The notes under the pieces: model-generated | Seen by the model: the letters and a program-made list of their open reading frames with translations, nothing else | Told to the model about the DNA's origin: nothing | Databases searched by the model: none | Made by a program: the position numbers and the translations under genes | Shown: in pieces, positions 49,440 through 59,094 of the stretch | Layout of the letters: each line of letters begins with the position of its first letter | Position numbering within the stretch: the first letter of the stretch is position 1 | Source of the DNA: Hungatella sp. | GTDB lineage: Bacteria; Bacillota; Clostridia; Lachnospirales; Lachnospiraceae | DNA: 64,000 bases | Direction of reading: 5' to 3' | NCBI GenBank assembly: GCA_022792815.1 | Contig: JAAWBS010000057.1 | Span: 1-64,000, forward strand

Positions 49440-51707
49440 ATGGCGGACACACCTATGGAATACTTGAAACTTTCACCTGGATTTCGGACTGCCCTGGCCG
49501 ACGGGACCCTGGTCCCTGACTCGCCCAGGCACATGGCTACGAGGGGCTTTTACCGGGCGGCGCCGGGCAGCAGGATCCATCTGTGCCAGGAGGGATATCT
49601 GTTTGTGCCGGCTGTTTTTTCCCTGGAGCGGGATCCGGTGTACCAGTACACCTATGCCTATCAGCCGGAGGCCAACTGGGCCACCTACACCCGCAATGTG
49701 ACGCCGGACAGCTACGGCAGGGAGGACTATGTGTTTGCGGAGGACTGTTGGTTTCGGCTGTGTGTCAGGAGAGAGGACGGGGAGGAGCTGACAGAGGAGG
49801 ACCGGGAGGGCGCCGGGGATCTGGCCGCATTTTACTGTCCGGACATAGCCTACAAGGAGAAGCCCTGGTTTGCCCCGGAGATCCGGGCCGTGGCCGGCCG
49901 GGTGAGAGCCGCAGACCGCGGCGGCTGTGCCATGAAGCTGTGCCTCCTCACGGACACTCACTACACGGTCAACGGAACCTGGGAGGACACGGCCCACTGT
50001 ATCCAAAGCGTGGCCAGGCAGGTGCACTATGATGCCGTCATCCATCTGGGCGACCTGACCGACGGCATGTCCCCCAAAGACATTACTGCCGGCTATGTGA
50101 ACCGCATCCTGGGAGACTTGGACCGCTGTCAGGCTCCCGTGTACGTCACCCCGGGCAATCACGACAACAATTACTTCCGAAACCGGCCAAACGCATTTAC
50201 CGCCGGCGAGATGAGAGCCCTTTACCGCCTCTCTGGCGACGGAGATGACCGGGGCCAGGCGCCGGAGGGAGAGCGCAGCATCAATTATTATGTAGATATC
50301 CCCCGGTATTCGGTCCGGATGATCTTCCTCACCTCCTTCGACGATCAGGAGGCCATCCGCTACGGATATACGGAGTGGCAGCTGGTGTGGCTGAGGGGCA
50401 CTCTCGAGAGCGCCCCGAAAGGAACCCGGTTTTTGATCTTCTCCCACGACGCGCCGCTGGCCAGGCTGGACTACTGGAGTTTTTACGTGCGGAACGGGGA
50501 AGCGCTCTTAGACATTCTGGAGGAGTATAACGGCAGAGAGGAATATCAGGTCGTGGGGCTGTTCTACGGGCACACCCACAGTGACTATGTGTTTGAGAGG
50601 TGCAGCTTCCCGGTGATCTCCACCGGCTGCGCCAAGTTGGAATACATGCTGGAGAAAAAGCCGGACGGGGCCCTCACCTCCTATCGTGAGGCAGATCAGG
50701 TATCTCAGGAGCTGTGGGACAGCCTGGTGATCGATTTTGAAGCCCGGAAGCTGACCATGGTCCGCTTTGGGGCGGGTGAGGACCGGGAGATCTCCTTTAA
50801 AAGGAAGGAGCAGACCTACCAGGAATTTGCCTCCAGGGAGCGCACTGCCCGTACCACCAAGCTCTGGGCCCACCGGGGAGTCAGCGGACATGCCCCGGAA
50901 AATACCATTCCCGCCTTTCACCTGGCCTGTCTCATGGGAGCCGACGGTATCGAGCTGGACGTACAGCTGTCTAAGGACGGCGTGCCGGTGGTGATCCACG
51001 ACGAGGGCGTCGACCGGGTCAGCGACAGTATCGGATGGGTCCGGGATTTCACCTTAGAGCAACTGAAGGCCCTCAATGTCAACAAGCAGTTTCCCGCCTA
51101 CGGGAAGGTGGAGATTCCCACCCTGGAAGAGGTCTATGATCTGATAAAGCCCACGGATCTGACCGTCAACCTGGAACTGAAAAACAGCAGAGTCTTCTAC
51201 GAGGGCCTGGAGGAGAAGGTGTTGGCCCTGGCGCGGGAGAAGGGGATGGAGAGACGGATCCTGTACTCCTCCTTCAACCACTATTCTGTCCGCAGGATCC
51301 AGGAGCTGGACCCGGAGGCCCAAACCGCTTTTCTCTGCTCCGACGGGCTTCTGGATGTGGCCGGATACGCCGCCAAGTACGGCGTCTGCGCCGTCCACCC
51401 TCCGGTGGGCAATGTGGGGGGCAGCGTGGAAAAGTCTGGGGAAAGCGGCGGCACAGAGCCTGAGAAAGGCGGCGTGTCAGAATCCGGGAAAGACTGCGGC
51501 ACCGCCAGACGGGGCGGCGAGACGGCCGAACAGGAAGGTGTATCTTCCTGTTATCCCGACGTGATCCGGCAGTGCCACGAGAGACACATCAAGGTACATG
51601 TGTGGGCGGTCAATGAGCGGGCGGATTTCGAGAGGATGGCGGTGCTGGGGGCCGATGCGGTGATCACGGACTTTGTGGAGAGAGGGTTAAAGAAGCATAC
51701 CCGGTGA
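49440..51707 (+). CDS. Metallophosphatase-glycerophosphodiester phosphodiesterase fusion protein
   Basis: A 755-residue two-enzyme protein with no signal peptide. Residues 1-160 form a beta-rich N-domain with no family I recognise. A calcineurin-like phosphoesterase follows: DTHY (172-175), LGDLTDG, GNHD (239-242) and GHTH (377-380), all metal ligands present. The C-terminal half is a GDPD TIM barrel: HR at 478-479, ENT, EL-D with Glu505 and Asp507, and the catalytic His520 in VIHDE. A low-complexity insert (GGSVEKSGESGGTEPEKGG) sits between its last strands. Both parts split phosphodiesters, so a glycerophosphodiester or teichoic-acid-type substrate is likely. AGGAGG precedes ATG 49440. Confidence 0.85.
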   Translation: MADTPMEYLKLSPGFRTALADGTLVPDSPRHMATRGFYRAAPGSRIHLCQEGYLFVPAVFSLERDPVYQYTYAYQPEANWATYTRNVTPDSYGREDYVFAEDCWFRLCVRREDGEELTEEDREGAGDLAAFYCPDIAYKEKPWFAPEIRAVAGRVRAADRGGCAMKLCLLTDTHYTVNGTWEDTAHCIQSVARQVHYDAVIHLGDLTDGMSPKDITAGYVNRILGDLDRCQAPVYVTPGNHDNNYFRNRPNAFTAGEMRALYRLSGDGDDRGQAPEGERSINYYVDIPRYSVRMIFLTSFDDQEAIRYGYTEWQLVWLRGTLESAPKGTRFLIFSHDAPLARLDYWSFYVRNGEALLDILEEYNGREEYQVVGLFYGHTHSDYVFERCSFPVISTGCAKLEYMLEKKPDGALTSYREADQVSQELWDSLVIDFEARKLTMVRFGAGEDREISFKRKEQTYQEFASRERTARTTKLWAHRGVSGHAPENTIPAFHLACLMGADGIELDVQLSKDGVPVVIHDEGVDRVSDSIGWVRDFTLEQLKALNVNKQFPAYGKVEIPTLEEVYDLIKPTDLTVNLELKNSRVFYEGLEEKVLALAREKGMERRILYSSFNHYSVRRIQELDPEAQTAFLCSDGLLDVAGYAAKYGVCAVHPPVGNVGGSVEKSGESGGTEPEKGGVSESGKDCGTARRGGETAEQEGVSSCYPDVIRQCHERHIKVHVWAVNERADFERMAVLGADAVITDFVERGLKKHTR

Positions 51708-51736
51708 GGAGCAGGGCGGGAAGAGAGGTGCTGTCT

Positions 51737-53473
51737 ATGGAACATAAAAAAAGACTCCCTGTGGGGATGGAGGATTTTGCGGATATCCGCCGAGAGGATT
51801 TTTATTATGTAGATAAATCGGGGCTGATCGAAGAACTGATCGAGAACCGTGGGGCTGTAAATCTTTTTACCCGCCCCAGACGGTTTGGGAAAAGCCTGAA
51901 TATGAATATGCTTCGGCACTTTTTTGAACCAGGCTGTGACCGGACATTATTCACAGGGCTCAAAGTCTGGGAAAATGAACCGCTGTGCAGAGCATACATG
52001 GGGAAATATCCGGTGATATCCATGTCCTTGAAGGGAGTCCAGGGTGAGACCTATGAGACGGCAAGAGGGATGCTTGCCATGACCGTCAATGAGGAAGCGT
52101 ATCGGGTCGTAAAGAATATGGAGCTTCACCGGCTGCCGCAGTACCAACAGACCCGAGTGGGGCGATTGCTGGACCATGAGATGAGTGAAGAAGAACTTAT
52201 GAACTCCATCAGGATACTGTCCTCCGTTTTGCGGGATTATTATGGACAAAAGGTGATTATTCTTCTCGACGAATACGATGTGCCTCTGGACAAGGCATTT
52301 GAAAACAGATACTATGATTCGATGGTATCTTTGCTTAAGAACATGTTTGCCCAGGCATTAAAGACCAATGAAAACCTGTATTTTGCAGTGGTAACCGGGT
52401 GTCTGAGGATCGCGAAAGAAAGTATTTTCACGGGTTTCAATAATTTTAAAGTCTTTTCTGTCACTGATGTGCTGTATGACGAATATTTTGGCTTCACCGA
52501 TGAAGAAGTCCGCGCACTGCTTGAATATTATGGTCTTGAGAGCCAATGGGATAAGCTCAGACAGTGGTATGACGGGTATCGGTTTGGAAATGTGGACGTG
52601 TATTGTCCGTGGGATGTGATCTGCTGCTGTCAGGACATGAGGGTGAAACCGGAAACGGAGCCGAAAGGCTATTGGATCAACACCAGCGAAAACCGTATCG
52701 TAAGGCGGTTGGTAAAAAAGGCGGACCGAAAGACCAAAAGAGAGATTGAACAGCTGATCGCAGGGGAAACCGTGTTAAAGGAAATGCGCCAGGAACTGAC
52801 TTACCAGGAGATCGGAAACAGCATCGACAATCTGTGGAGCGTGCTGTTTACGACAGGGTATCTGACCATGAAAGGAGAACCCTCAGGAAAACAGCTTTCT
52901 CTCGTAATCCCCAATATGGAAGTACGGGATATCTTTGTGACTCAGATTCAGCAGTGGTTCCAGGAGCTGGCTTATGAGGATAAGCCACGCCTGGAGAGTC
53001 TGTGCAGGGCATTTCGACAGGGAGATGCCAAGGCGGTGGAGGAACAGTTTACCGCATATCTGAAGAAGACCATCAGCATCCGGGACATCGCAACAAAAAG
53101 CAAAAAGGAAAATTTTTATCATGGCATTTTGCTGGGTTTGCTGAACTATGATTCCGAGTGGGTCGTGATGTCCAACGCGGAGTCCGGAGACGGATACAGC
53201 GACATTCTGGTAGAGATCGAAGACGAGGACATGGGAATCGTCATAGAGATCAAATATGCGGAGGACGGAGTCCTGGAGACAGGATGCAGGCAGGCGTTGG
53301 AGCAGATCGAAAAAAAACAGTATGACGAAAAGCTGCGGCTGAAGGGAATGACGAGATCATCGCTTTCGGGATCGCCTGCTTTCGAAAACGGTGTATGGCA
53401 GTCTGTGAGGAATGATAGGGGGATTTTCATGACAGAAATCCCCTCTATTTTGGAAGGGGCACCGTACAGATGA
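51737..53473 (+). CDS. AAA-ATPase-like/PD-(D/E)XK nuclease-like protein (DUF1703 type)
   Basis: A 578-residue protein of a large, often multicopy family in Clostridia and Bacteroidetes. The N-terminal part has LPVGMEDFADIRREDFYYVDKSGLI and the Walker-A-like FTRPRRFGKSLNMNML; VIILLDEYDVPL is Walker B. The C-terminal domain has a PD-(D/E)XK pattern, GYSDILVEIEDEDMGIVIEIKY, with Asp and the Glu-x-Lys pair intact. No cellular function is established. ATG 51737 follows GAGAGGTG. It begins 30 nt after the fusion gene. The 218 bases after it contain no gene I can see. Confidence 0.88.
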   Translation: MEHKKRLPVGMEDFADIRREDFYYVDKSGLIEELIENRGAVNLFTRPRRFGKSLNMNMLRHFFEPGCDRTLFTGLKVWENEPLCRAYMGKYPVISMSLKGVQGETYETARGMLAMTVNEEAYRVVKNMELHRLPQYQQTRVGRLLDHEMSEEELMNSIRILSSVLRDYYGQKVIILLDEYDVPLDKAFENRYYDSMVSLLKNMFAQALKTNENLYFAVVTGCLRIAKESIFTGFNNFKVFSVTDVLYDEYFGFTDEEVRALLEYYGLESQWDKLRQWYDGYRFGNVDVYCPWDVICCCQDMRVKPETEPKGYWINTSENRIVRRLVKKADRKTKREIEQLIAGETVLKEMRQELTYQEIGNSIDNLWSVLFTTGYLTMKGEPSGKQLSLVIPNMEVRDIFVTQIQQWFQELAYEDKPRLESLCRAFRQGDAKAVEEQFTAYLKKTISIRDIATKSKKENFYHGILLGLLNYDSEWVVMSNAESGDGYSDILVEIEDEDMGIVIEIKYAEDGVLETGCRQALEQIEKKQYDEKLRLKGMTRSSLSGSPAFENGVWQSVRNDRGIFMTEIPSILEGAPYR

Positions 53474-53622
53474 AAGATTTGCCAGAACAGGAAACAGATC
53501 AGGGATTAATTTTTAGAAAATCATGCCGATATATGAAAATGAGATTTTACACATGAAATAGGTCGGATTTGCCCCAAAGATCTGAAAAGATCGCTTCGTT
53601 ACCCAGTTTGTCTATTTTTTAT

Positions 53623-53653
53623 TTGACAAATTAAAGTATATATATCATATTAT
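53623..53653 (+). promoter_or_regulatory. Promoter region of the polymer-synthesis locus
   Basis: TTGACA at 53623-53628, with AT-rich -10 candidates CATATT (17-bp spacing) or TATTAT (19-bp spacing). About 40 nt upstream of the first gene. Confidence 0.6.
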
Positions 53654-53691
53654 ATATATCCAATGATCATACAGAGAGGATAACAGCCCTA

Positions 53692-55041
53692 ATGAAGAAA
53701 GTCATTACATACGGGACCTTCGATTTGTTTCATGAAGGCCATTACAATCTGCTGAAGCGGGCCAAGGCCCTGGGAGACTACCTGATCGTGGGAGTCACCA
53801 CAGAGTACTACGATATGCAGAGAGGAAAGCTGAATGTGGTCAATCCTCTCCTGGAGCGGGTGGAGAATGTGAAAAAGACTGGTCTGGCAGACGAGATCAT
53901 CGTGGAGGATCACGAGGGACAGAAGCCGGAGGACATCCAGAAGATGGGAGTGGACATTTTTACCGTTGGCTCCGACTGGACCGGCATCTTCGATTACCTG
54001 GGGGAGTTCTGCCAGGTGGTATATCTGGATCGGACGCCAGAGATCTCCTCCTCCATCTTAAGGGCGGACAAATATCCCATTGTACAGATGGGAGTGGTGG
54101 GTTCGGGCCGCATTGCTCCCAGATTTCTGTCGGAGGCCAAGTTCGTCAGCGGGGTCAATGTGGGAGCTGTCTACAACCCCAACAGTCAGAGCGCTCAGGA
54201 ATTTGGTAGAAGTCACGAGCTGGATGCCTACTGGGGAGATTTCCGGGAGTTTTTAGAGCAGGTCGATGCCATCTACATCGCCTCTCCTCATGAGACCCAC
54301 CATGAATACGCCAGGGCGGCTATCGAGATGGGACGCCATGTGCTCTGTGAGAAGCCCCTCACCTTCACTGTGGCCCGGGCCAATGAACTGTATGATCTGG
54401 CCGGCGAGAACGACGTAGTTCTCATGGAGGGCATCAAGACTGCCTTCTGCCCGGGATTCATGCAGATGATGAACCTGGCCCGGAGCGGAGTCATCGGCGA
54501 GGTACGGGACGTGGAGGCCTGCTTTTCCAGGATCACCCAGCTGGGACTGCGGGAGATGAGAGACCGGGAGTATGGAGGGGCCTTCCTGGAGTTTGGCAGC
54601 TACACCCTGCTTCCCATCTTCAAGCTGCTTGGGTGTAAGTACGAGAGCGTGGAGTTTGACAGTATCTTGGCGGACAACGGCATCGATCTCTACAGCAAGA
54701 TTCATTTTCGGTTTAAGAACGCCCTGGCTATGTCCAAGACCGGCATCGGGGTCAAGTCCGAGGGACAGTTGGTGATCGCCGGAACCAAAGGATATATATT
54801 GGCAGAGTCGCCCTGGTGGCTGACCAAGTCTTTTGAGGTACGGTATGAGGATCCCACCAGGATCGACAAGTATTCTCCCAAGTTTCTGGGGGACGGCCTG
54901 CGGTACGAGATCGCGGATTTCGTGTCTAAGATCAACGGGACGGAGAAGATGTCCTACTGCCTGACCAAGGAGGAGTCCGTGGCCATGGCAGGGGTGGTGG
55001 AGAGGTTTATGGAGGAGCGGAAGAGACGCGGCAGGGCGTAG
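53692..55041 (+). CDS. Glycerol-3-phosphate cytidylyltransferase-like/Gfo-Idh-MocA oxidoreductase fusion
   Basis: A 449-residue fusion. Residues 1-130 are a nucleotidyltransferase of the TagD/GCT type: TYGTFDLFHEGHYNLLKRAK with the HxGH signature (HEGH) and RTPEISSSILR in place of RTEGISTT. Residues 138-449 are an NAD(P)-dependent oxidoreductase of the Gfo/Idh/MocA family: GVVGSGRIAPRFLSEA Rossmann loop, then the EKPL motif (HVLCEKPLTF). One half would make a CDP-activated polyol such as CDP-glycerol, the other reduces or oxidises a sugar. It opens the wall-polymer locus. GAGAGGATAA precedes the ATG. GC content is still that of the core. Confidence 0.85.
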   Translation: MKKVITYGTFDLFHEGHYNLLKRAKALGDYLIVGVTTEYYDMQRGKLNVVNPLLERVENVKKTGLADEIIVEDHEGQKPEDIQKMGVDIFTVGSDWTGIFDYLGEFCQVVYLDRTPEISSSILRADKYPIVQMGVVGSGRIAPRFLSEAKFVSGVNVGAVYNPNSQSAQEFGRSHELDAYWGDFREFLEQVDAIYIASPHETHHEYARAAIEMGRHVLCEKPLTFTVARANELYDLAGENDVVLMEGIKTAFCPGFMQMMNLARSGVIGEVRDVEACFSRITQLGLREMRDREYGGAFLEFGSYTLLPIFKLLGCKYESVEFDSILADNGIDLYSKIHFRFKNALAMSKTGIGVKSEGQLVIAGTKGYILAESPWWLTKSFEVRYEDPTRIDKYSPKFLGDGLRYEIADFVSKINGTEKMSYCLTKEESVAMAGVVERFMEERKRRGRA

Positions 55042-55253
55042 GGGAAAGAGAAAAGCGCGAGCCAGGGAAAGAGGCGCCGCATGAAAGGGCGGTGGGAGTG
55101 TGGGCCTGAGAGAGTGGCCGCACAGCAGGAGAACGAGAGCGTGGGCCTGCGAAAGAGAAGACGGATAGCGCGGAGAACGAGTTTGTAAAAAGAAGCGCCA
55201 TAGCAGGGCGGCGAGTGGCTGAATCTGCGCAAGAGAGAAAAAGGAGCGGCAGC
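55042..55253 (+). repeat. Purine-rich spacer with degenerate direct repeats
   Basis: This 212-bp gap holds no gene. It is rich in G and A, poor in T, and has short repeats: GGAGAACGAG at 55128-55137 and 55172-55181, GTGGGCCTG at 55100-55108 and 55141-55149, and two related GCGCC...GGGCGG stretches near 55070 and 55193. Confidence 0.55.
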
Positions 55254-57791
55254 ATGAGAAAGAAGATTAAGAACAATATCATAGAGATTTTAAAAACCCT
55301 GGCCAAGGCCCAGGATCATGCCGAGCTGCTTGCAGGCAGGAATCAGTTTGCTCAGGCCGCCGATCTGCTGGCCCAGTGCCAGGCCTGCGCCGTGGAAGCC
55401 GGGGAGGCCATCGAGAGAAGCGAGGGCGAGGGCACCGAGGCAGTGGCCTGTCTGGAGACCTACTGCGAACAGCTTTATCAGATGAGCCAGACCACCGACC
55501 GAAGAGCCATGGGGGCGCTCAGGCGGCATATGGAGACAACCTTAAAAGAGACAAAGCGAAAGATCGAAAAGTTGCCTCAGGATCCTATGAAGGTGGCCTT
55601 CATGCCCTACAAGGCCTCCATGTGGGACTGCATGGAGAGTGTGTGGGAGGCGGCCGCGGCCGACCCGGACTGTGAGACTTACGTGGTTCCTATCCCTTTT
55701 TACGAGAAGAACCCGGAAGGCGGGATCGCAAAGGAGTGCTATGAGGGAGCTCTGTTTCCGAAATATGTTCCTATTACCCACTATAAAGACTTCCCCCTAG
55801 AGAGGGAACAGCCGGATGTGATCTACATTCACAACCCCTACGATAACTGTAATTACGTCACCAGCGTATATCCGGAGTACTATGCCCCGAATCTGAAGAA
55901 GTATACAGATATATTAGTATATATATCATATTATTTTAATGGAAACGGACCATTGCCGGAATTTCACAGAGACCTGCCGGCCTATCACTATGCAGACAAG
56001 ATCATCCTTCAGGACCAGGAGAAGGTGGACTCCCTTGTAGAGAGCATCCCCCGGGAAAAGACGGCAGCTTTAGGATCGCCTAAGGTGGATCGGCTTCTGA
56101 AGCTGGAGAAGAGGCGTCAGGCGATCATAGATGAAGAGCTTCCGAAAGAGTGGAGAGAAAAGATCGCCGGAAAGAAAGTGATCCTCTTTAATATCAGTGT
56201 AACAGGTATCCTGGAAAACAGCAAGTGGGCCATGGACAAGATCCGCTACGTGCTGTCCCGCTTTAAGGGACGGGACGACGTGGTGCTGTGGTGGCGTCCC
56301 CATCCCCTGATCGAGGGCACCCTGAAATCCATGCGTCCGGAACTGTACGGGGAGTACATGGGGATTAAGAAGAAGTATGTGAAGGAAGGCTGGGGCATAC
56401 TGGATGAGACCGGGGACGCGGGTGTGGCCGCGGTGGTGGCGGACGCGTACCTTGGAGAGAATTCGTCTTCCATGGTGCATTACTTTGGGGTGCTGGGGAA
56501 GGCGGTGATGTTTATTGCATGGCAATTAACTGATGAAAGAACTGAAGAAGAGAGAAGAAAATTAAAATTTTGTGATTTCTATTGTGAAGGCAATAAGATG
56601 TATTTTGTTCCGAGAAATGCAGGTATGGAGCATTATTTATGTGTATTGGATTTGGAAAAAAATAATCTTAAAATAGATGTTGATATGCCAGGACAAAGGA
56701 CAGGAAGTTTGACTCAATCTCAGTATCTGAGTATAGATAAGTATGAGGATGATATCATCTTGACTCCGTATTTGGCGGAAGACATCTATGTATATAACAG
56801 AAGAAATAAAAGAGCTAGAAAATATGTTCTGAATACGATATGTGAAGGCGGTAAATTTGATAGGACAATTCGCTATAAAAATAGTTTGTTCTTAAAGCCC
56901 CAATGTTATCCGGCAATCGTCAAAATAGATTTGGAGACATTTAATATTACCGAATATGGGGATTGTATTCGTCCTTTTTTGGCAGAGAATAATGATAGAA
57001 AACCGTATTTTGTCGGCGATATAGCAATAAAAGGAAGCTCTTTGTATATGGCTGCATTTCGTGAGGACCAAATATTGATCTTCAATATGGAAAATGGCCA
57101 ATACGAGATTAAATCTGTTGGGGATTATGAATTTGGCTTCTGGTCGGTATCCTTTGACGGAAAAAATTTTTGGCTTGCGGCAGATGGAAAAAATTATATT
57201 GTTAAGTGGGATGAAGAAAGTGGAGAAAGCTGGAGGTATGAGTATCCTGTTGATACCGCGAGGGATTATACTCTCAATGCCTGTATGGTAAATATGGATG
57301 ACCATTTATTAATATACCAGCGAAACCATCAAACTATTTTCAAAATGGATAAAACAACAGGTCAAATTGAGAAAGTTGCAATTCATAGGAGCAAAGATGG
57401 GTGTCGTGATAATCAAAAATCGGGATACGTAATTGCGCGGCTTTTTCATGAAAAAGAAGTTATCTCTTTAAATGACTCAGATAATAGTATTTGCTTTTCG
57501 GATTTGGAAGGAAATGAGAAAAGAAGAATACTATGCAGAATAGACAGAAAAAAAATGGAGGATATAGAAAGAAGAATTATTAGGGATTATCAGCTGGTGA
57601 AGGAAACGCCATATTATATTGATGAAAGGAATGTCGGCATTTCGGAGTATATTGGTTTTATAAAAGGGGAAGATGATGATTTAAAAGATCAGATTATAGA
57701 TAAGTATAGAAAGATCTTGCTCTTGGATGAGACTTCAGGAGTAAGAATCCATAAGCACGTAAAAGATGGAAATTCGTTAAACGCTATATAG
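55254..57791 (+). CDS. CDP-glycerol glycerophosphotransferase-like protein with beta-propeller C-terminus; mosaic gene
   Basis: An 845-residue protein. A helical N-terminus (1-110) leads to a GT-B domain like that of TagB/TagF (about 115-430), with DVIYIHNPYDNCNYVTSV, DKIILQDQEKVDSL, WWRPHPLIEG and AYLGENSSSMVHYFG, the counterpart of the TDYSS motif. The C-terminal 415 residues consist of repeated beta strands (for example MYFVPRNAGMEHYLCVLDLE, FWLAADGKNYIVKWDEE), probably a propeller. GC content falls abruptly inside the gene, from 42 of 60 bases at 56401-56460 to 17 of 60 at 56521-56580. AAGGAG is 8 nt before ATG 55254. It would act in polymer transfer at the membrane face. Confidence 0.78.
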   Translation: MRKKIKNNIIEILKTLAKAQDHAELLAGRNQFAQAADLLAQCQACAVEAGEAIERSEGEGTEAVACLETYCEQLYQMSQTTDRRAMGALRRHMETTLKETKRKIEKLPQDPMKVAFMPYKASMWDCMESVWEAAAADPDCETYVVPIPFYEKNPEGGIAKECYEGALFPKYVPITHYKDFPLEREQPDVIYIHNPYDNCNYVTSVYPEYYAPNLKKYTDILVYISYYFNGNGPLPEFHRDLPAYHYADKIILQDQEKVDSLVESIPREKTAALGSPKVDRLLKLEKRRQAIIDEELPKEWREKIAGKKVILFNISVTGILENSKWAMDKIRYVLSRFKGRDDVVLWWRPHPLIEGTLKSMRPELYGEYMGIKKKYVKEGWGILDETGDAGVAAVVADAYLGENSSSMVHYFGVLGKAVMFIAWQLTDERTEEERRKLKFCDFYCEGNKMYFVPRNAGMEHYLCVLDLEKNNLKIDVDMPGQRTGSLTQSQYLSIDKYEDDIILTPYLAEDIYVYNRRNKRARKYVLNTICEGGKFDRTIRYKNSLFLKPQCYPAIVKIDLETFNITEYGDCIRPFLAENNDRKPYFVGDIAIKGSSLYMAAFREDQILIFNMENGQYEIKSVGDYEFGFWSVSFDGKNFWLAADGKNYIVKWDEESGESWRYEYPVDTARDYTLNACMVNMDDHLLIYQRNHQTIFKMDKTTGQIEKVAIHRSKDGCRDNQKSGYVIARLFHEKEVISLNDSDNSICFSDLEGNEKRRILCRIDRKKMEDIERRIIRDYQLVKETPYYIDERNVGISEYIGFIKGEDDDLKDQIIDKYRKILLLDETSGVRIHKHVKDGNSLNAI

Positions 57792-57803
57792 TGCTAGGAA
57801 GGG

Positions 57804-59078
57804 ATGCAGAGGCTAAAACATATGAGAACTACAGAAAAATACTACCTTTTTTATAGGAAGACTATTGCGGCGGCCACCAGGCTGGTATTTTTAGCGTGTA
57901 GTTTATTCCCTGTTCAAAAGAACAAGATTGTTATATGTACCTTTGAAGGAAAAACCGGGTTTGGGTGCAATCCCAAATATATTGTAGAAGAATTGCATAG
58001 GAGGAACAGCTCCTACAGGTTTGTCTGGTTAGTAAATGATACGGATAAGGAATTTCCTCAATATATTAAAAAGAAGAAAAATAACATATGGAATGGGGCG
58101 TGGCAGCTCTCAACAGCAAAAATATGGATAGATAATTATCGTAAGCCTTATGGAACAAGAAAAAGAAAAAGCCAGTACTATTTTCAGACGTGGCACGGAA
58201 CGATCGGGTTTAAAAGCACTGGACTCTGGAGAGGAACCGCTTTTTCACCGATGGCATATCTGGTTAGCAAAAGCGATTCAGATATGATTGATTATGTAAC
58301 AATAGACTCAGAGTGGTGCCGGCAGATGTTCCCAAAGGGATTAGTCTATGACGGGGAGTTTTTAAAAGTGGGAGCGCCGCGCTGTGATGTTTTGTATGGA
58401 GATAGAAAAGAACAGAAGAAAAAGTTTCTTGAAAGATTTGGTTTGGGGGATCAAGCACGGATAATAATGTTTGCGCCCACCTTTAGAGAAGGCAGTAAAA
58501 ATGGTGTAAGGACAGTATTTTCGGAGGAATGGTCTGTTGATTTTGAGCGTATGTTAAAGAATTTAGAGAAGCGTTTTGGAGGGGAATGGCATTTATGTGT
58601 CAGAATTCATCCACAGTTATCTTCTCAATTAAAGCAGGTTTTTAATCCTATGACGAGTAGGACAATTATCGATGTAAGCAAAGACGATGATATGTATGAA
58701 GTTCTGGCTGCAATGGATGCTTTAATTACGGATTATTCAAGCGTCGCAATGGATGCGGGTTTTACACATATGCCTGTATTCATTTATGCTGATGATATAG
58801 ATTGTTATATAAAGGATAGGGGAAGTATATTATGGAACCTATCTTCTGACTCCAGCGCAACGATTACTAACAACAAAAAAATGACACCGGGAATAGAGGC
58901 AACTTTGCCATATTCTGTGTCTCAGAATAATGAAGAGCTTGAAAAGAATATCTTGGAGTTTGATAAAGAAATTTATGAGGAAAAGTTAAGGGACTTTGAA
59001 TGTGCAGTAGGACTTGTATTTGATGGAAAAGCAAGCGAGAGGACTGCAGATAAAATAGAAGATTGTATGAGGCATTAG
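57804..59078 (+). CDS. CDP-glycerol glycerophosphotransferase family protein (TagB/TagF-like)
   Basis: A 424-residue enzyme that transfers a polyol phosphate from a CDP carrier onto a growing chain. A hydrophobic segment near residues 20-38 can hold it at the membrane. Signature parts: TFEGKTGFGCNPKYIVEELHRR, the acceptor-base motif FQTWHGTIGFKSTG, VGAPRCDVLYGDR, FAPTFREGS, RIHPQL and LITDYSSVAMDAG. AT-rich throughout, unlike the upstream half of its neighbour. The start may be ATG 57804 or ATG 57822. Whether glycerol- or ribitol-phosphate is moved cannot be told; the IspD-like/SDR pair next door suggests ribitol. Confidence 0.88.
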   Translation: MQRLKHMRTTEKYYLFYRKTIAAATRLVFLACSLFPVQKNKIVICTFEGKTGFGCNPKYIVEELHRRNSSYRFVWLVNDTDKEFPQYIKKKKNNIWNGAWQLSTAKIWIDNYRKPYGTRKRKSQYYFQTWHGTIGFKSTGLWRGTAFSPMAYLVSKSDSDMIDYVTIDSEWCRQMFPKGLVYDGEFLKVGAPRCDVLYGDRKEQKKKFLERFGLGDQARIIMFAPTFREGSKNGVRTVFSEEWSVDFERMLKNLEKRFGGEWHLCVRIHPQLSSQLKQVFNPMTSRTIIDVSKDDDMYEVLAAMDALITDYSSVAMDAGFTHMPVFIYADDIDCYIKDRGSILWNLSSDSSATITNNKKMTPGIEATLPYSVSQNNEELEKNILEFDKEIYEEKLRDFECAVGLVFDGKASERTADKIEDCMRH

Positions 59079-59094
59079 ATGGAGAAATGGCTGT

